From: Bacteroides ndongoniae
GTDB taxonomy: Bacteria > Bacteroidota > Bacteroidia > Bacteroidales > Bacteroidaceae
Assembly (NCBI RefSeq): GCF_900108345.1
Contig: NZ_FNVV01000014.1
Coordinates: 992,001 to 1,056,000 of the forward strand
Reading direction: 5' to 3'
DNA length: 64,000 nucleotides
Position numbers and translations under genes: made by a program. The notes below the pieces were generated by a model. That model made no database searches. It worked only from the letters and a program-made list of their open reading frames with translations, and was not told the DNA's origin. This document shows, one piece after another, positions 31,803-40,573 of the stretch; the stretch's first letter is position 1, and every line of letters begins with the position of its first letter.

Positions 31803-33287
31803 ATGAAGAAGATTTTACTTGCAGCCTGCCTGTGGATGCCCCTGATGCTCCACGCACAGAACGATACACTGACGCACGAACGGGACATCACCCTGAACGA
31901 AGCCATCGCCCTGGCACGTATACAGTCGGTAGACGCCGCCGTCGCCCTGAACGAACTGAAGACCGCCTATTGGGAATACCGCACGTTCCGGGCCAACCTG
32001 TTGCCCGAAGTCAACTTCACAGGCACGCTGCCCAACTATCGGAAGATATACAACTCGTACCAGAACGCCGACGGTACCTACTCGTACGTACGCGATAACG
32101 TGTTGGGGCTTTCGGGCGAAGTGTCCATCGACCAGAACATCTGGCTGACGGGAGGTAAACTCTCGCTCACCTCCTCGCTCGACTATCTGAAGGAGCTGGG
32201 CTCGAACGGCAGCAAACAGTTCATGTCCGTCCCCGTCAGTCTAGAACTGACGCAACCCATCTTCGGAGTCAACACCCTGAAGTGGGACCGCCGCATCGAG
32301 CCCGTGCGCTACTCCGAAGCCAAAGCCGCCTTTATAAGCGCCACCGAGGAAGTGACGATGAAAGCCATCACCTACTACTTCGAACTGCTGCTGGCCAAAG
32401 AGTCGCTCGCCACCGAACGCCAGAACAAGACCAACGCCGACCGCCTGTACGAAGTAGCCATTGCCAAGCGCAAGATGGGACAGATATCCGAAAACGACCT
32501 GCTGCAACTGAAGCTCAACGCCCTGCAAAGCAAGGCCGACGTCACTGCCGCAGAAAGTAATCTGAACGCCAAAATGTTCCAGCTGCGTTCCTTCCTCGGC
32601 GTGTCCGAACAGGAAAACCTGAACCCGACGCTGCCTACCTCCGTCCCCATGCTCAACATGGAATATAAACGCGTGCTCGAAAAAGCATTGGAACGCAACT
32701 CCTTCGCCCAGAACATCCGACGCCGCCAGCTGGAAGCCGATTACGAAGTGGCTACCGCCCGCGGCAACTTGCGCAGCATCGACCTCTTTGCCAGTGTGGG
32801 CTACACAGGTCAGTCGAACGCACTGTCGACAGCCTACCGCGGACTGGTAGATAACCAAGTGGTGCAAGTCGGCGTCAAGATCCCCATCCTCGACTGGGGA
32901 AAACGGCGCGGACAAGTACGGGTGGCCAAAAGCAATCGTGAAGTGGTGCTCTCCAAAATACGCCAGGAACAGATGGACTTCAACCAGAACATCTTCCTGC
33001 TGGTCGAGAACTTCAACAACCAGGCACAGCAGCTCAACATCGCCCAGGAAGCCGACCTCATCGCCGAGAAGCGCTACCGAACCAGCGTAGAAACTTTTAT
33101 GATAGGAAAAATCAGCACCCTCGACCTGAACGACGCCCAGAACTCGAAAGACGAAGCCCGCCAGAAACACATCTCCGAGCTATATTATTACTGGTACTAT
33201 TTCTACCAGATACGCAGCCTCACCCTGTGGGACTTCGAACGCAACACCGAGCTCGAAGCCGACTTCGAGGACATTGTGAAAAGATAA
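31803..33287 (+). CDS. TolC-family outer-membrane efflux protein
   Basis: A protein of 494 residues from the ATG at 31803. The frame opens at 31743, but that ATG lies before the predicted sigma-54 transcription start, and 31803 begins a clean signal peptide (ending Leu-His-Ala-Gln). Two outer-membrane efflux (OEP) repeats of long helices and short strands fill about 35-240 and 260-480. TolC proteins form trimeric exit ducts for RND, ABC or MFS pumps. No adaptor or pump gene is adjacent, which is unusual. The NtrC-type regulator and kinase just downstream probably control it. Base composition is clearly more GC-rich than in the preceding operons. Confidence 0.9.
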   Translation: MKKILLAACLWMPLMLHAQNDTLTHERDITLNEAIALARIQSVDAAVALNELKTAYWEYRTFRANLLPEVNFTGTLPNYRKIYNSYQNADGTYSYVRDNVLGLSGEVSIDQNIWLTGGKLSLTSSLDYLKELGSNGSKQFMSVPVSLELTQPIFGVNTLKWDRRIEPVRYSEAKAAFISATEEVTMKAITYYFELLLAKESLATERQNKTNADRLYEVAIAKRKMGQISENDLLQLKLNALQSKADVTAAESNLNAKMFQLRSFLGVSEQENLNPTLPTSVPMLNMEYKRVLEKALERNSFAQNIRRRQLEADYEVATARGNLRSIDLFASVGYTGQSNALSTAYRGLVDNQVVQVGVKIPILDWGKRRGQVRVAKSNREVVLSKIRQEQMDFNQNIFLLVENFNNQAQQLNIAQEADLIAEKRYRTSVETFMIGKISTLDLNDAQNSKDEARQKHISELYYYWYYFYQIRSLTLWDFERNTELEADFEDIVKR

Positions 33288-33357
33288 AGCCGTCCGCCCA
33301 CGTACGTTCCACGCACGAAAGACGGGCCGACCGCTTGCAACGTGCAAAGAGAATTGC

Positions 33358-33365
33358 TAACTTTG
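33358..33365 (+). promoter_or_regulatory. -7 box (TAACTTTG) of the response regulator gene
   Basis: TAACTTTG at 33358-33365 with TTG at 33335-33337 (20-nt spacer) is a good housekeeping promoter. The two-component genes can thus be expressed without the sigma-54 promoter of the TolC gene. Confidence 0.6.
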
Positions 33366-33402
33366 CACATACATTTAACTATACCTTATTATATATATAA
33401 AC

Positions 33403-34767
33403 ATGATTCTTGTAATTGACGACGATAGCGCAGTACGTTCTTCGCTCAGCTTCATGCTGAAACGCGCCGGCTACGAAGTAAAGGCCGTGCCAGGCCCACG
33501 CGAAGCCATCGACACCGTCCGCGCCGAAGCTCCGGCACTGATACTGATGGATATGAACTTCACCCTCTCTACAACCGGCGAAGAAGGACTTACCCTGCTG
33601 AAACAAGTAAAAATATTCCGCCCCGAAACACCTGTCATACTGATGACCGCCTGGGGCAGCATCCAGCTGGCCGTACAAGGCATGCAGGCCGGCGCCTTCG
33701 ACTTCATCACCAAACCGTGGAACAACGCCGCCCTGCTGCAACGCATCGAGACAGCCCTCGAACTGAATGCGCCGCAGACAGAAAGCACCACCGAGAAGGC
33801 CGACACACTGGACCGCAGCCACATCATCGGAAAATCGCGCGGACTGACGGAAGTGCTAAATACCGTAGCACGCATCGCACGCACCAATGCTTCGGTTCTC
33901 ATCACTGGCGAAAGCGGCACCGGCAAAGAACTGATAGCCGAAGCCATCCACATCAATAGCCAGCGCGCCAAACAACCCTTCGTGAAAGTCAATTTGGGCG
34001 GTATCTCGCAAAGCCTTTTCGAAAGCGAAATGTTCGGCCACAAGAAAGGCGCCTTCACCGATGCCAGCGCCGATCGCATCGGCCGTTTCGAACTGGCCAA
34101 TAAAGGAACCATCTTCCTTGACGAAATCGGCGACCTCGACCTTTCCTGTCAGGTGAAACTGCTCCGCGTATTGCAGGACCAGACCTTCGAAGTGCTCGGC
34201 GACAGCCGTCCCCGCAAAGTAGACGTGCGCATCGTATCGGCCACCAATGCCGACCTGCGCAAAATGGTATCCGAACGTACTTTCCGCGAGGACCTCTTCT
34301 ACCGCATCAACCTCATCACCATCAAGCTTCCCGCCCTGCGCGAACGCCGCGAAGACATCCCTTTGCTGGCACGCTACTTCGCCGACCGCCAGGCCGAAGC
34401 CAACGGACTGCCCCACACCGAGTTTGCATCCGATGCCCTGAGCTTCCTGTCGAAACTCCCCTACCCAGGAAACATCCGTGAGCTGAAGAACCTCGTCGAG
34501 CGCACCATCCTTGTCAGCGGCAAATCCATCATCACCGCTGCCGACTTCGATACCCAATACCTACGCACCAACGAGCAACCTCAAGCCACCGAGAACGTAT
34601 CGTATGCCAACATGACGCTGGACGAAATCGAACGCCACACCATACTTCAGGCGCTCGAACGTCACAAAGGAAACCTCAGCCAGGTAGCCCTGGCGTTAGG
34701 CATCAGCCGGGCTGCCCTTTACCGCCGGTTGGAGAAATACAACATTGCGGTCAACAATCTTTCGTAA
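33403..34767 (+). CDS. NtrC-family sigma-54 response regulator
   Basis: A 454-residue protein in three parts: receiver (about 1-120; acidic pocket Asp6-Asp7-Asp8, phosphoacceptor Asp50, Lys104), AAA+ (about 138-375; Walker A Gly169-Glu-Ser-Gly-Thr-Gly-Lys-Glu176; Walker B Ile-Phe-Leu-Asp-Glu-Ile), and a Fis-type helix-turn-helix at the end (Ile-Ser-Arg-Ala-Ala-Leu-Tyr-Arg-Arg-Leu). The sigma-54 loop is Gly-Ala-Phe-Thr-Asp-Ala at 216-221, with Asp in place of the second Gly; the essential Thr is kept. It lies between the TolC gene (115 bp) and its kinase (21 bp). It is the obvious candidate to bind the dyads at 31654-31692. Confidence 0.93.
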   Translation: MILVIDDDSAVRSSLSFMLKRAGYEVKAVPGPREAIDTVRAEAPALILMDMNFTLSTTGEEGLTLLKQVKIFRPETPVILMTAWGSIQLAVQGMQAGAFDFITKPWNNAALLQRIETALELNAPQTESTTEKADTLDRSHIIGKSRGLTEVLNTVARIARTNASVLITGESGTGKELIAEAIHINSQRAKQPFVKVNLGGISQSLFESEMFGHKKGAFTDASADRIGRFELANKGTIFLDEIGDLDLSCQVKLLRVLQDQTFEVLGDSRPRKVDVRIVSATNADLRKMVSERTFREDLFYRINLITIKLPALRERREDIPLLARYFADRQAEANGLPHTEFASDALSFLSKLPYPGNIRELKNLVERTILVSGKSIITAADFDTQYLRTNEQPQATENVSYANMTLDEIERHTILQALERHKGNLSQVALALGISRAALYRRLEKYNIAVNNLS

Positions 34768-34788
34768 AACTCATAAACCATAACCAAC

Positions 34789-36087
34789 GTGCGCATCAAG
34801 TCCTTCTTCATCATACTGGCTCTGATACTGCTGGCATTGTCAGGCGCTCTGGCATATTGGGCAACCCATCTGCCTGACAGCCGCCTACCTTATTATATAA
34901 TGGAAGGAACGATCGCATTCATCCTGATCTACCTCATCGTCTTTTATAATAAGATTGTGAAGCCCATGCACACCATCGGAAACGGTATGGAACTTCTGCG
35001 CGAACAAGACTTCAGCAGCCGCCTCAGCCCCGTGGGACAACACGAAGCCGACCGCATTGTGAACATCTTCAACCGCATGATGGACCAGCTGAAGAACGAA
35101 CGCTTGCGCCTGCGCGAACAGAATCATTTCCTCGACCTTCTGATACAGGCCTCGCCTATGGGCGTCATCATCACCGATCTGGACGGAAACATATCGCAGG
35201 CCAACCCCATGGCCATCAAGATGCTGGGCATCCATCTTGAAAGTCTCTTAAACAAACCGATAGAGAAAATAGACTCCCCGCTGGCCACCGAGCTGGCAGC
35301 CCTCAGCAAAGAAGAGACGCGGGTGGTCCGTCTGAACGATGCCAACATCTACCGCTGCACTTTCACCTTCTTCATCGACCGCGGCTTCCAGCATCCTTTC
35401 TACCTGATAGAGCGCATGACCGACGAAGTGATACGTGCCGAGAAGAAAGCCTACGAGAAGGTGATACGCATGATAGCCCACGAAGTAAACAACACGACCG
35501 CAGGCATCACCTCTACGCTGGACACGGTAGAGCAGGCACTGGCCACCGAAAAAGATATGGAAGAAATCTGCGACGTCATGCACGTATGTACCGAACGCTG
35601 TTTTTCGATGAGCAAGTTCATCACCCGCTTTGCCGATGTGGTAAAAATACCAGAACCACTCCTCTCGCGGAACAGCCTGAACGAAACAGCCACCACCTGT
35701 GTACGCTTTATGGAAGGACTATGCAACGACCATCACATCCAGCTCACACTGCAATGCGCTCCCGATGTAGGAGACGTCAATCTGGACACCTCGCTTTTCG
35801 AACAGGTATTAGTCAACATCATCAAGAATGCTGTCGAAAGCATCGGCCAGGACGGAGAAATCAGAATCACCACCACCGCTCCTGCATCGCTCGAAGTAGC
35901 CGACAACGGTCCGGGCATCAGCAAGGAAACAGAAGAAAAACTATTCAGTCCCTTCTTTTCAACCAAGCCCCACGGGCAAGGCATCGGACTTATCTTTATC
36001 CGCGAAGTGCTGAATCGCCATGGATGTACATTCTCACTGCGTACTTACAACGATGGCTGGACCCGTTTCCGAATTTCATTTCCATAA
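34789..36087 (+). CDS. Membrane sensor histidine kinase (HAMP-PAS, NtrY-like)
   Basis: A 432-residue kinase starting at a GTG. Two membrane helices (about 4-22 and 38-55) enclose a very short periplasmic loop of about 15 residues, then a HAMP-like region (about 55-110), a PAS domain (about 115-215, Gly-Val-Ile-Ile-Thr-Asp-Leu-Asp-Gly-Asn), the phosphoacceptor His231 in Ile-Ala-His-Glu-Val-Asn-Asn, and a HATPase domain (Asp-Asn-Gly-Pro-Gly-Ile; Gly-Gln-Gly-Ile-Gly-Leu). The short loop suggests it senses a membrane or cytoplasmic cue. It follows the response regulator by 21 bp and is surely its partner. Confidence 0.9.
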   Translation: MRIKSFFIILALILLALSGALAYWATHLPDSRLPYYIMEGTIAFILIYLIVFYNKIVKPMHTIGNGMELLREQDFSSRLSPVGQHEADRIVNIFNRMMDQLKNERLRLREQNHFLDLLIQASPMGVIITDLDGNISQANPMAIKMLGIHLESLLNKPIEKIDSPLATELAALSKEETRVVRLNDANIYRCTFTFFIDRGFQHPFYLIERMTDEVIRAEKKAYEKVIRMIAHEVNNTTAGITSTLDTVEQALATEKDMEEICDVMHVCTERCFSMSKFITRFADVVKIPEPLLSRNSLNETATTCVRFMEGLCNDHHIQLTLQCAPDVGDVNLDTSLFEQVLVNIIKNAVESIGQDGEIRITTTAPASLEVADNGPGISKETEEKLFSPFFSTKPHGQGIGLIFIREVLNRHGCTFSLRTYNDGWTRFRISFP

Positions 36088-36199
36088 GAAATGGTTCTAT
36101 TGTCGGTTACGTTGGGCATCAAATACCAATATAACACACCATCAATTCTAGGAAACATATACCATCATCCATATACAGCAGAAAAGAGAAGCATAATAA

Positions 36200-36228
36200 A
36201 ACAGAACAATTTTCTGTTCTATTCTTTT
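36200..36228 (+). terminator. Weak terminator after the histidine kinase gene
   Basis: AACAGAA (36200-36206) pairs with TTCTGTT (36212-36218), followed by CTATTCTTTT. The stem is short and AT-rich, so strength is uncertain. Confidence 0.4.
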
Positions 36229-36352
36229 CAACACTCCAATAAGACGGTGTCATAATCAGATAAAAGCTTATAAAAGCTAGTAGTTTTGTAACAGATATTG
36301 TTAAAGTGTTGCAAGAATGTTAAACTTAAAATGAATTTTGAAAAAAATGCTG

Positions 36353-36360
36353 TAATTTTG
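36353..36360 (+). promoter_or_regulatory. -7 box (TAATTTTG) of the phosphatidyltransferase gene
   Basis: A TAnnTTTG match 18 bp before the ATG at 36379. It supports the short start over the open frame beginning at 36298. Confidence 0.45.
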
Positions 36361-36378
36361 CACGATAAAAAAAAATGT

Positions 36379-37074
36379 ATGGGAAAAGAATTATCAAATA
36401 GAATTCAAACTTCTATTCTTAACGCGGCAGAAAAAAAGGTTCTTATCTGGCTGGCAGAAAGACAGCCTAAATGGGTAACTTCCGATATGCTGACGTACAT
36501 TGGCCTTGGAGGAGCTTTTGTATGTGCGTTAGGCTATATCTTAGCAAATCAGAACCTCCAGTATTTGTGGATTTCATCACTAGGTTTCGTAATCAATTGG
36601 TATGGTGACAGCTTAGACGGGACATTAGCTCGTGTCCGACAGGCTCAGCGACCCATTTACGGTTTCTTCATCGACCACACATTAGACGCCATTACTATAT
36701 GTATTATATGTATAGGAGCAGGCTTGTCTCCAATCTTCCGTCTCGACATAGCATTGCTGGTACTTGCCGGATATTTGGTCTTATCTATTTATACATATAT
36801 CGGAACCATATTAAAAGGAGAATTTCTTCTGACTTATGGCTGTTTCGGTCCTACCGAGTTCCGACTGGTGATTATCCTTTTGAATACACTCATCATGTAT
36901 ACACCATGGGTGGAAGTCTCTTACAATTTCCATGGATACGAGTTTGGCTTATTCGATGTGGCCGGCATGGTCATTGTAGTTATCCTATTCTCCATGTTTT
37001 TCATGCAGTTTGTCAAAGACCGTAATCTGCTGGCCAAGCAAGATCCTCTTAAGCCCTATAACCCTAAAAAATAA
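36379..37074 (+). CDS. CDP-alcohol phosphatidyltransferase
   Basis: A protein of 231 residues from 36379 (Met-Gly-Lys-Glu). The catalytic signature Asp-Ser-Leu-Asp-Gly-Thr-Leu-Ala-Arg, then Gly-Phe-Phe-Ile-Asp-His-Thr-Leu-Asp, is the D-x2-D-G-x2-A-R ... G-x3-D-x3-D motif of the family. About six membrane helices are predicted. Such enzymes join a CDP-linked lipid to an alcohol (glycerol phosphate, serine, inositol and others); which alcohol is not clear here. GtrA and the lipoprotein acyltransferase Lnb follow on the same strand (24 and 59 bp gaps), a membrane-lipid-themed neighbourhood. Confidence 0.88.
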   Translation: MGKELSNRIQTSILNAAEKKVLIWLAERQPKWVTSDMLTYIGLGGAFVCALGYILANQNLQYLWISSLGFVINWYGDSLDGTLARVRQAQRPIYGFFIDHTLDAITICIICIGAGLSPIFRLDIALLVLAGYLVLSIYTYIGTILKGEFLLTYGCFGPTEFRLVIILLNTLIMYTPWVEVSYNFHGYEFGLFDVAGMVIVVILFSMFFMQFVKDRNLLAKQDPLKPYNPKK

Positions 37075-37098
37075 AAACTAAAACAAACGAAATCGTCC

Positions 37099-37527
37099 GT
37101 GCGTACATATATAGAATTTGTTGTTAGCCGTTTATTCGGTACAGGAGTCGATACCTTTGTACTGTGGATATGTTCCAAATTCATATTCCATGATTACTGG
37201 GGGATCTATGTCGTTTCTCCTGTCATCTCATTCGAGTTTGCCGTATTCAGCAATTTCGTATGTTCCTATTATTGGATATGGAAAGAACGTATTACCAACA
37301 AGAATATCAAGGATTTCACTTACCGATTCCTCATATTCAATTTTTCCTCGGTACTAGGTTTCTTGGTCAAGATGTTATTCTTGCTGCTGTTTCAGAAGAT
37401 TTTCGGCTGGAATGTAGTATATTGCAACCTTGCAGCTCTCCTCATTTCCGGACTATTCAATTATTTTCTGGCAGAAACCATTGTATTCGGGAAACGTTCG
37501 ATTGTATCCAAAGTTTCAAGCCGATAA
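37099..37527 (+). CDS. GtrA-family membrane protein
   Basis: A 142-residue protein starting at GTG. Four membrane helices, with Arg-Leu-Phe-Gly-Thr-Gly-Val-Asp-Thr in helix 1, Phe-Ser-Asn-Phe in helix 2, an Arg-Phe-Leu-Ile-Phe-Asn segment, and Asn-Tyr-Phe-Leu near the end, match GtrA/DPMS_2. GtrA proteins are thought to flip or channel polyprenyl-linked sugars. It is 24 bp downstream of the phosphatidyltransferase gene. No glycosyltransferase partner is adjacent; the nearest GT2 is at 8450. Confidence 0.8.
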   Translation: MRTYIEFVVSRLFGTGVDTFVLWICSKFIFHDYWGIYVVSPVISFEFAVFSNFVCSYYWIWKERITNKNIKDFTYRFLIFNFSSVLGFLVKMLFLLLFQKIFGWNVVYCNLAALLISGLFNYFLAETIVFGKRSIVSKVSSR

Positions 37528-37586
37528 ATTATATAAATGCCTGAGACATAAAAGCAATCTGCCACAATAGCATATTACATATAACA

Positions 37587-38816
37587 ATGAAATTGACTTT
37601 TTTATCATTAACATTGTTTTTCTGCACCCTGGGAAGTATATTTCCCCAGGCAATACAGGCACAGACTATGGTACAAAAGCAAGCTGTTCCTCCTGCAACG
37701 GAAGACAGCATACGCTTCAGCCTTCTGACTTGTGGCGCTGGTGAAGAGATTTACTCTCTTTTTGGGCATACGGCTATCCGATACGAGAACTTTACTAGGG
37801 GCATTGACGCTGTATTCAATTATGGAATATTCAGCTTCAATACCCCCAACTTCATTCTCCGTTTCACACTTGGAGAAACAGATTACCAACTGGGGGTTAC
37901 TTCCTATAAACAATTTGCATACGAATACACTTGGACGGGACGGGATGTATGGCAGCAGACTCTGAACCTGAATGCAGAAGAAAAGAAAAAGCTGCTTGCC
38001 CTATTAGAAGAAAACTATCTTCCTCAAAACCGCATATACCGCTACAACTTTTTTTACGACAACTGCGCCACACGACCACGCGACCAGATAGAACGCGCCG
38101 TACAAGGTACGCTGGAATATGCCGATGACATGACCTCATTCCAAACCGGAATTAGTTTCCGTGATATTGTCCATCAATACACGATAGGGCATTCTTGGGC
38201 ACGTTTTGGCATTGATCTTTGCTTAGGTAGCCAAGCGGATAAAGACATCACCCGCCGGCAAATGATGTTTGCTCCTTTTTACCTGAAAGACTTTCTTGCA
38301 AAAGCTCAGCTAAAGAATGCACAAGGTATGGAGCGACCGCTTGTCTCTTCCGAAGACCATATCATACAAAGCCCTCAACAGACAAGTACAGAAGAAACCC
38401 CAAGCCCACTCCAAACAGCCTTCCTGTTGTTTACTATAGTAACTATTGCTACAGCTTATGGCATTTATCGGAGAAAAAGTCTATGGCTGCTTGATCTTCT
38501 GTTGTTTCTGGCTGCCGGTGTAGCAGGTTGCATACTGGCATTCCTTGCAAGCTTCTCCCAGCATCCTGCCGTCAGCCCCAATTATCTCCTTTTCTTATTT
38601 CATCCCTTGCATCTTTTGTGCCTACCATGGATGATAAAAAGAGTAAGAAAGAAAGAAAAAAGCATCTATATGTGGGCAAATATTATAGTTTTAACTTTTT
38701 TTATACTGCTTTGGGGAATAATACCGCAAGAATTTAACTTAGCTGTATTACCTTTGGCACTCAGTTTGTGGATACGTTCTGCAAGCAACCTTTATCTCAC
38801 ATATATAAGAAAGTAA
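37587..38816 (+). CDS. lnb: Lipoprotein N-acyltransferase Lnb (DUF4105)
   Basis: A 409-residue protein with a signal peptide (about 1-26), a periplasmic Lnb/DUF4105 domain (about 35-265) and four to five C-terminal membrane helices (about 275-405). Key residues of the domain are visible: His61 in Ser-Leu-Phe-Gly-His-Thr-Ala-Ile-Arg and Cys160 in Tyr-Asp-Asn-Cys-Ala-Thr-Arg, a likely Cys-His pair. Lnb of Bacteroides, unrelated to Lnt, adds the third acyl chain to the N-terminal Cys of lipoproteins; I recall this family and its place two genes upstream of secA. The next gene begins inside its stop codon (TAATG), so the two are translationally coupled. Confidence 0.82.
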   Translation: MKLTFLSLTLFFCTLGSIFPQAIQAQTMVQKQAVPPATEDSIRFSLLTCGAGEEIYSLFGHTAIRYENFTRGIDAVFNYGIFSFNTPNFILRFTLGETDYQLGVTSYKQFAYEYTWTGRDVWQQTLNLNAEEKKKLLALLEENYLPQNRIYRYNFFYDNCATRPRDQIERAVQGTLEYADDMTSFQTGISFRDIVHQYTIGHSWARFGIDLCLGSQADKDITRRQMMFAPFYLKDFLAKAQLKNAQGMERPLVSSEDHIIQSPQQTSTEETPSPLQTAFLLFTIVTIATAYGIYRRKSLWLLDLLLFLAAGVAGCILAFLASFSQHPAVSPNYLLFLFHPLHLLCLPWMIKRVRKKEKSIYMWANIIVLTFFILLWGIIPQEFNLAVLPLALSLWIRSASNLYLTYIRK

Positions 38817-40384
38817 TGAAAAAAGGACTGATCACTTCCATACTTGCGCTTACATTCAGCGGATTACAGGCTCAGCCGATGCCTGCTACTCCCAAGCTGG
38901 TGGTAACACTGACTATCGACCAGTTACGCACGGATTACATGGAAGCATTTTCCTCTTTGTATGGAGAAAAAGGATTCAAACGCCTGTTGCGTGAAGGCAA
39001 AGTATTTAGCCAGGCACAGTTTCCATTCGATGAAACAGATCGGGCCTCTGCCATTGCCACCCTTTATACAGGCACCACCCCATCGATGCACGGTATCATA
39101 GCCAGTACATGGATGGATACACAAACGCTTCGTCCCCGAAACTGTGTGGACGATCCCGACTTTATGGGCAATTACACCGATGAGAACAGTTCGGCTTCCC
39201 AATTGCTCACCTCTACTTTATCTGACGAACTTAAAATAGCTACACGCAATCGTGCCTTAGTTTATTCTATCTCTCCCTTTCGCGATGCAGCCATTTTGGC
39301 AGCCGGACATGCAGGAAACGGTGCCTTTTGGCTGAATAAGATGACAGGAAAATGGTGTAGCACCACTTATTATAACGATTTTCCGTGGTGGATAAGCCAA
39401 TATAATGACCGCAACTCTCCGGATTTCCGTATCAAAGATATGGTATGGGACCCACTGTTCCCGGTTACCAGCTATACGTTTCTCCCCGAATGGAGAACCG
39501 ATGCCTTCAAATATCATTTAAATAACGACCGTACAAATAGTTTCCGCAGATTAATTCTCAGTCCGTTTGCAAACGACGAAGTAAATCTGCTGACCGAAGA
39601 ATTACTATCCAAAAGTACCTTAGGTAAAGACGAAATACCCGACCTATTAGCCCTTACCTATTATGCTGGCAACTATAACCATAAAAGCACACAAGAGTGT
39701 GCTATGGAAATGCAAGATACCTATGCGCGCTTGGACCGCAGTATTGCCAACTTGCTTGACATGCTCGACCGCCACATAGGATTGCAGAATATCCTTTTAT
39801 GCATCACTTCCACCGGCTATGCAGATCCTGAAGCAGCCGATGTTGGCATCTACCGTGTTCCAGGCGGTGAATTCTACCTGAACCGTTGTGCAACCTTACT
39901 GAACATGTACCTTATGGCTACATACGGAGAAGGCCAATACGTAGAAGGTTACCATAATCTGCAAATATATCTGAACCACAAGCTGATAGAAAGCAAACAG
40001 CTGGACTTAAACGATATACAGGAAAAATCTGCCCAGTTCTTAGTCCAGTTCAGTGGCGTAAATGAAGTCTATTCAGCCAATCGCCTTTTATTAGGTCCTT
40101 GGTCACCACAAATTGAACGTATCCGAAACAGTTTTCACCGCAAACGTTCTGGTGACTTACTCATAAAAGTATTGCCAGGATGGAGTGTAATGCAAGAAAA
40201 CAATACCGATAATCGCGTAGTACGTTCTGCTGAGATACCAGCTCCACTTATATTATTAGGCCCAGGCATCAAACCCGAAACAGTACGCATTCCTGTCTGC
40301 ACAGACCGAGTTGCCCCCACTTTGGCAAAGGCCCTGCGTATCCGTGCACCTAATGCTTGTCAATCAACCCCGCTCGATTTCTGA
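38816..40384 (+). CDS. Alkaline-phosphatase-fold protein lacking metal ligands (predicted pseudoenzyme)
   Basis: A protein of 522 residues from 38816, with a signal peptide (Gly-Leu-Gln-Ala-Gln). It matches the PafA/nucleotide-pyrophosphatase branch: Thr-Ile-Asp35-Gln-Leu (first metal Asp), Thr74 in the nucleophile region, Leu-Tyr-Thr-Gly-Thr-Thr-Pro-Ser-Met-His-Gly. By eye, other ligands are gone: the usual Asp-x3-His is Gly285-x3-His289, the usual Asp-His-Gly is Thr333-Gly334-Tyr335, and the late metal His before Val-Pro-Leu-like text is absent. It probably cannot hold two zinc ions. Its ATG overlaps the lnb stop, which suggests a binding or scaffold role with Lnb. Confidence 0.8.
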   Translation: MKKGLITSILALTFSGLQAQPMPATPKLVVTLTIDQLRTDYMEAFSSLYGEKGFKRLLREGKVFSQAQFPFDETDRASAIATLYTGTTPSMHGIIASTWMDTQTLRPRNCVDDPDFMGNYTDENSSASQLLTSTLSDELKIATRNRALVYSISPFRDAAILAAGHAGNGAFWLNKMTGKWCSTTYYNDFPWWISQYNDRNSPDFRIKDMVWDPLFPVTSYTFLPEWRTDAFKYHLNNDRTNSFRRLILSPFANDEVNLLTEELLSKSTLGKDEIPDLLALTYYAGNYNHKSTQECAMEMQDTYARLDRSIANLLDMLDRHIGLQNILLCITSTGYADPEAADVGIYRVPGGEFYLNRCATLLNMYLMATYGEGQYVEGYHNLQIYLNHKLIESKQLDLNDIQEKSAQFLVQFSGVNEVYSANRLLLGPWSPQIERIRNSFHRKRSGDLLIKVLPGWSVMQENNTDNRVVRSAEIPAPLILLGPGIKPETVRIPVCTDRVAPTLAKALRIRAPNACQSTPLDF

Positions 40385-40511
40385 TTTTTATTTCTACAGA
40401 AATTCATTGGCATTATTGTATTCTTTCCAAACTGCGGTTCTCATTACGAATTAATCGGGTTTCATAGGAAAAAACTATGCTGAAAGACTACGTCCTCTAT
40501 GCCGAATTTAT

Positions 40512-40519
40512 TACCTTTG
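40512..40519 (+). promoter_or_regulatory. -7 box (TACCTTTG) of secA
   Basis: An exact TAnnTTTG match 54 bp before the secA ATG at 40574. Confidence 0.6.
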
Positions 40520-40573
40520 CATCGCAAAGTATATCAATCATATAGCTAATAATAATAAAAACAAATATATAAA

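Noticed and set aside
38750..38770. Sigma-54-like TTTGGCAC stretch inside lnb
   Set aside because: The -12 half reads GT rather than GC and it lies in coding sequence.
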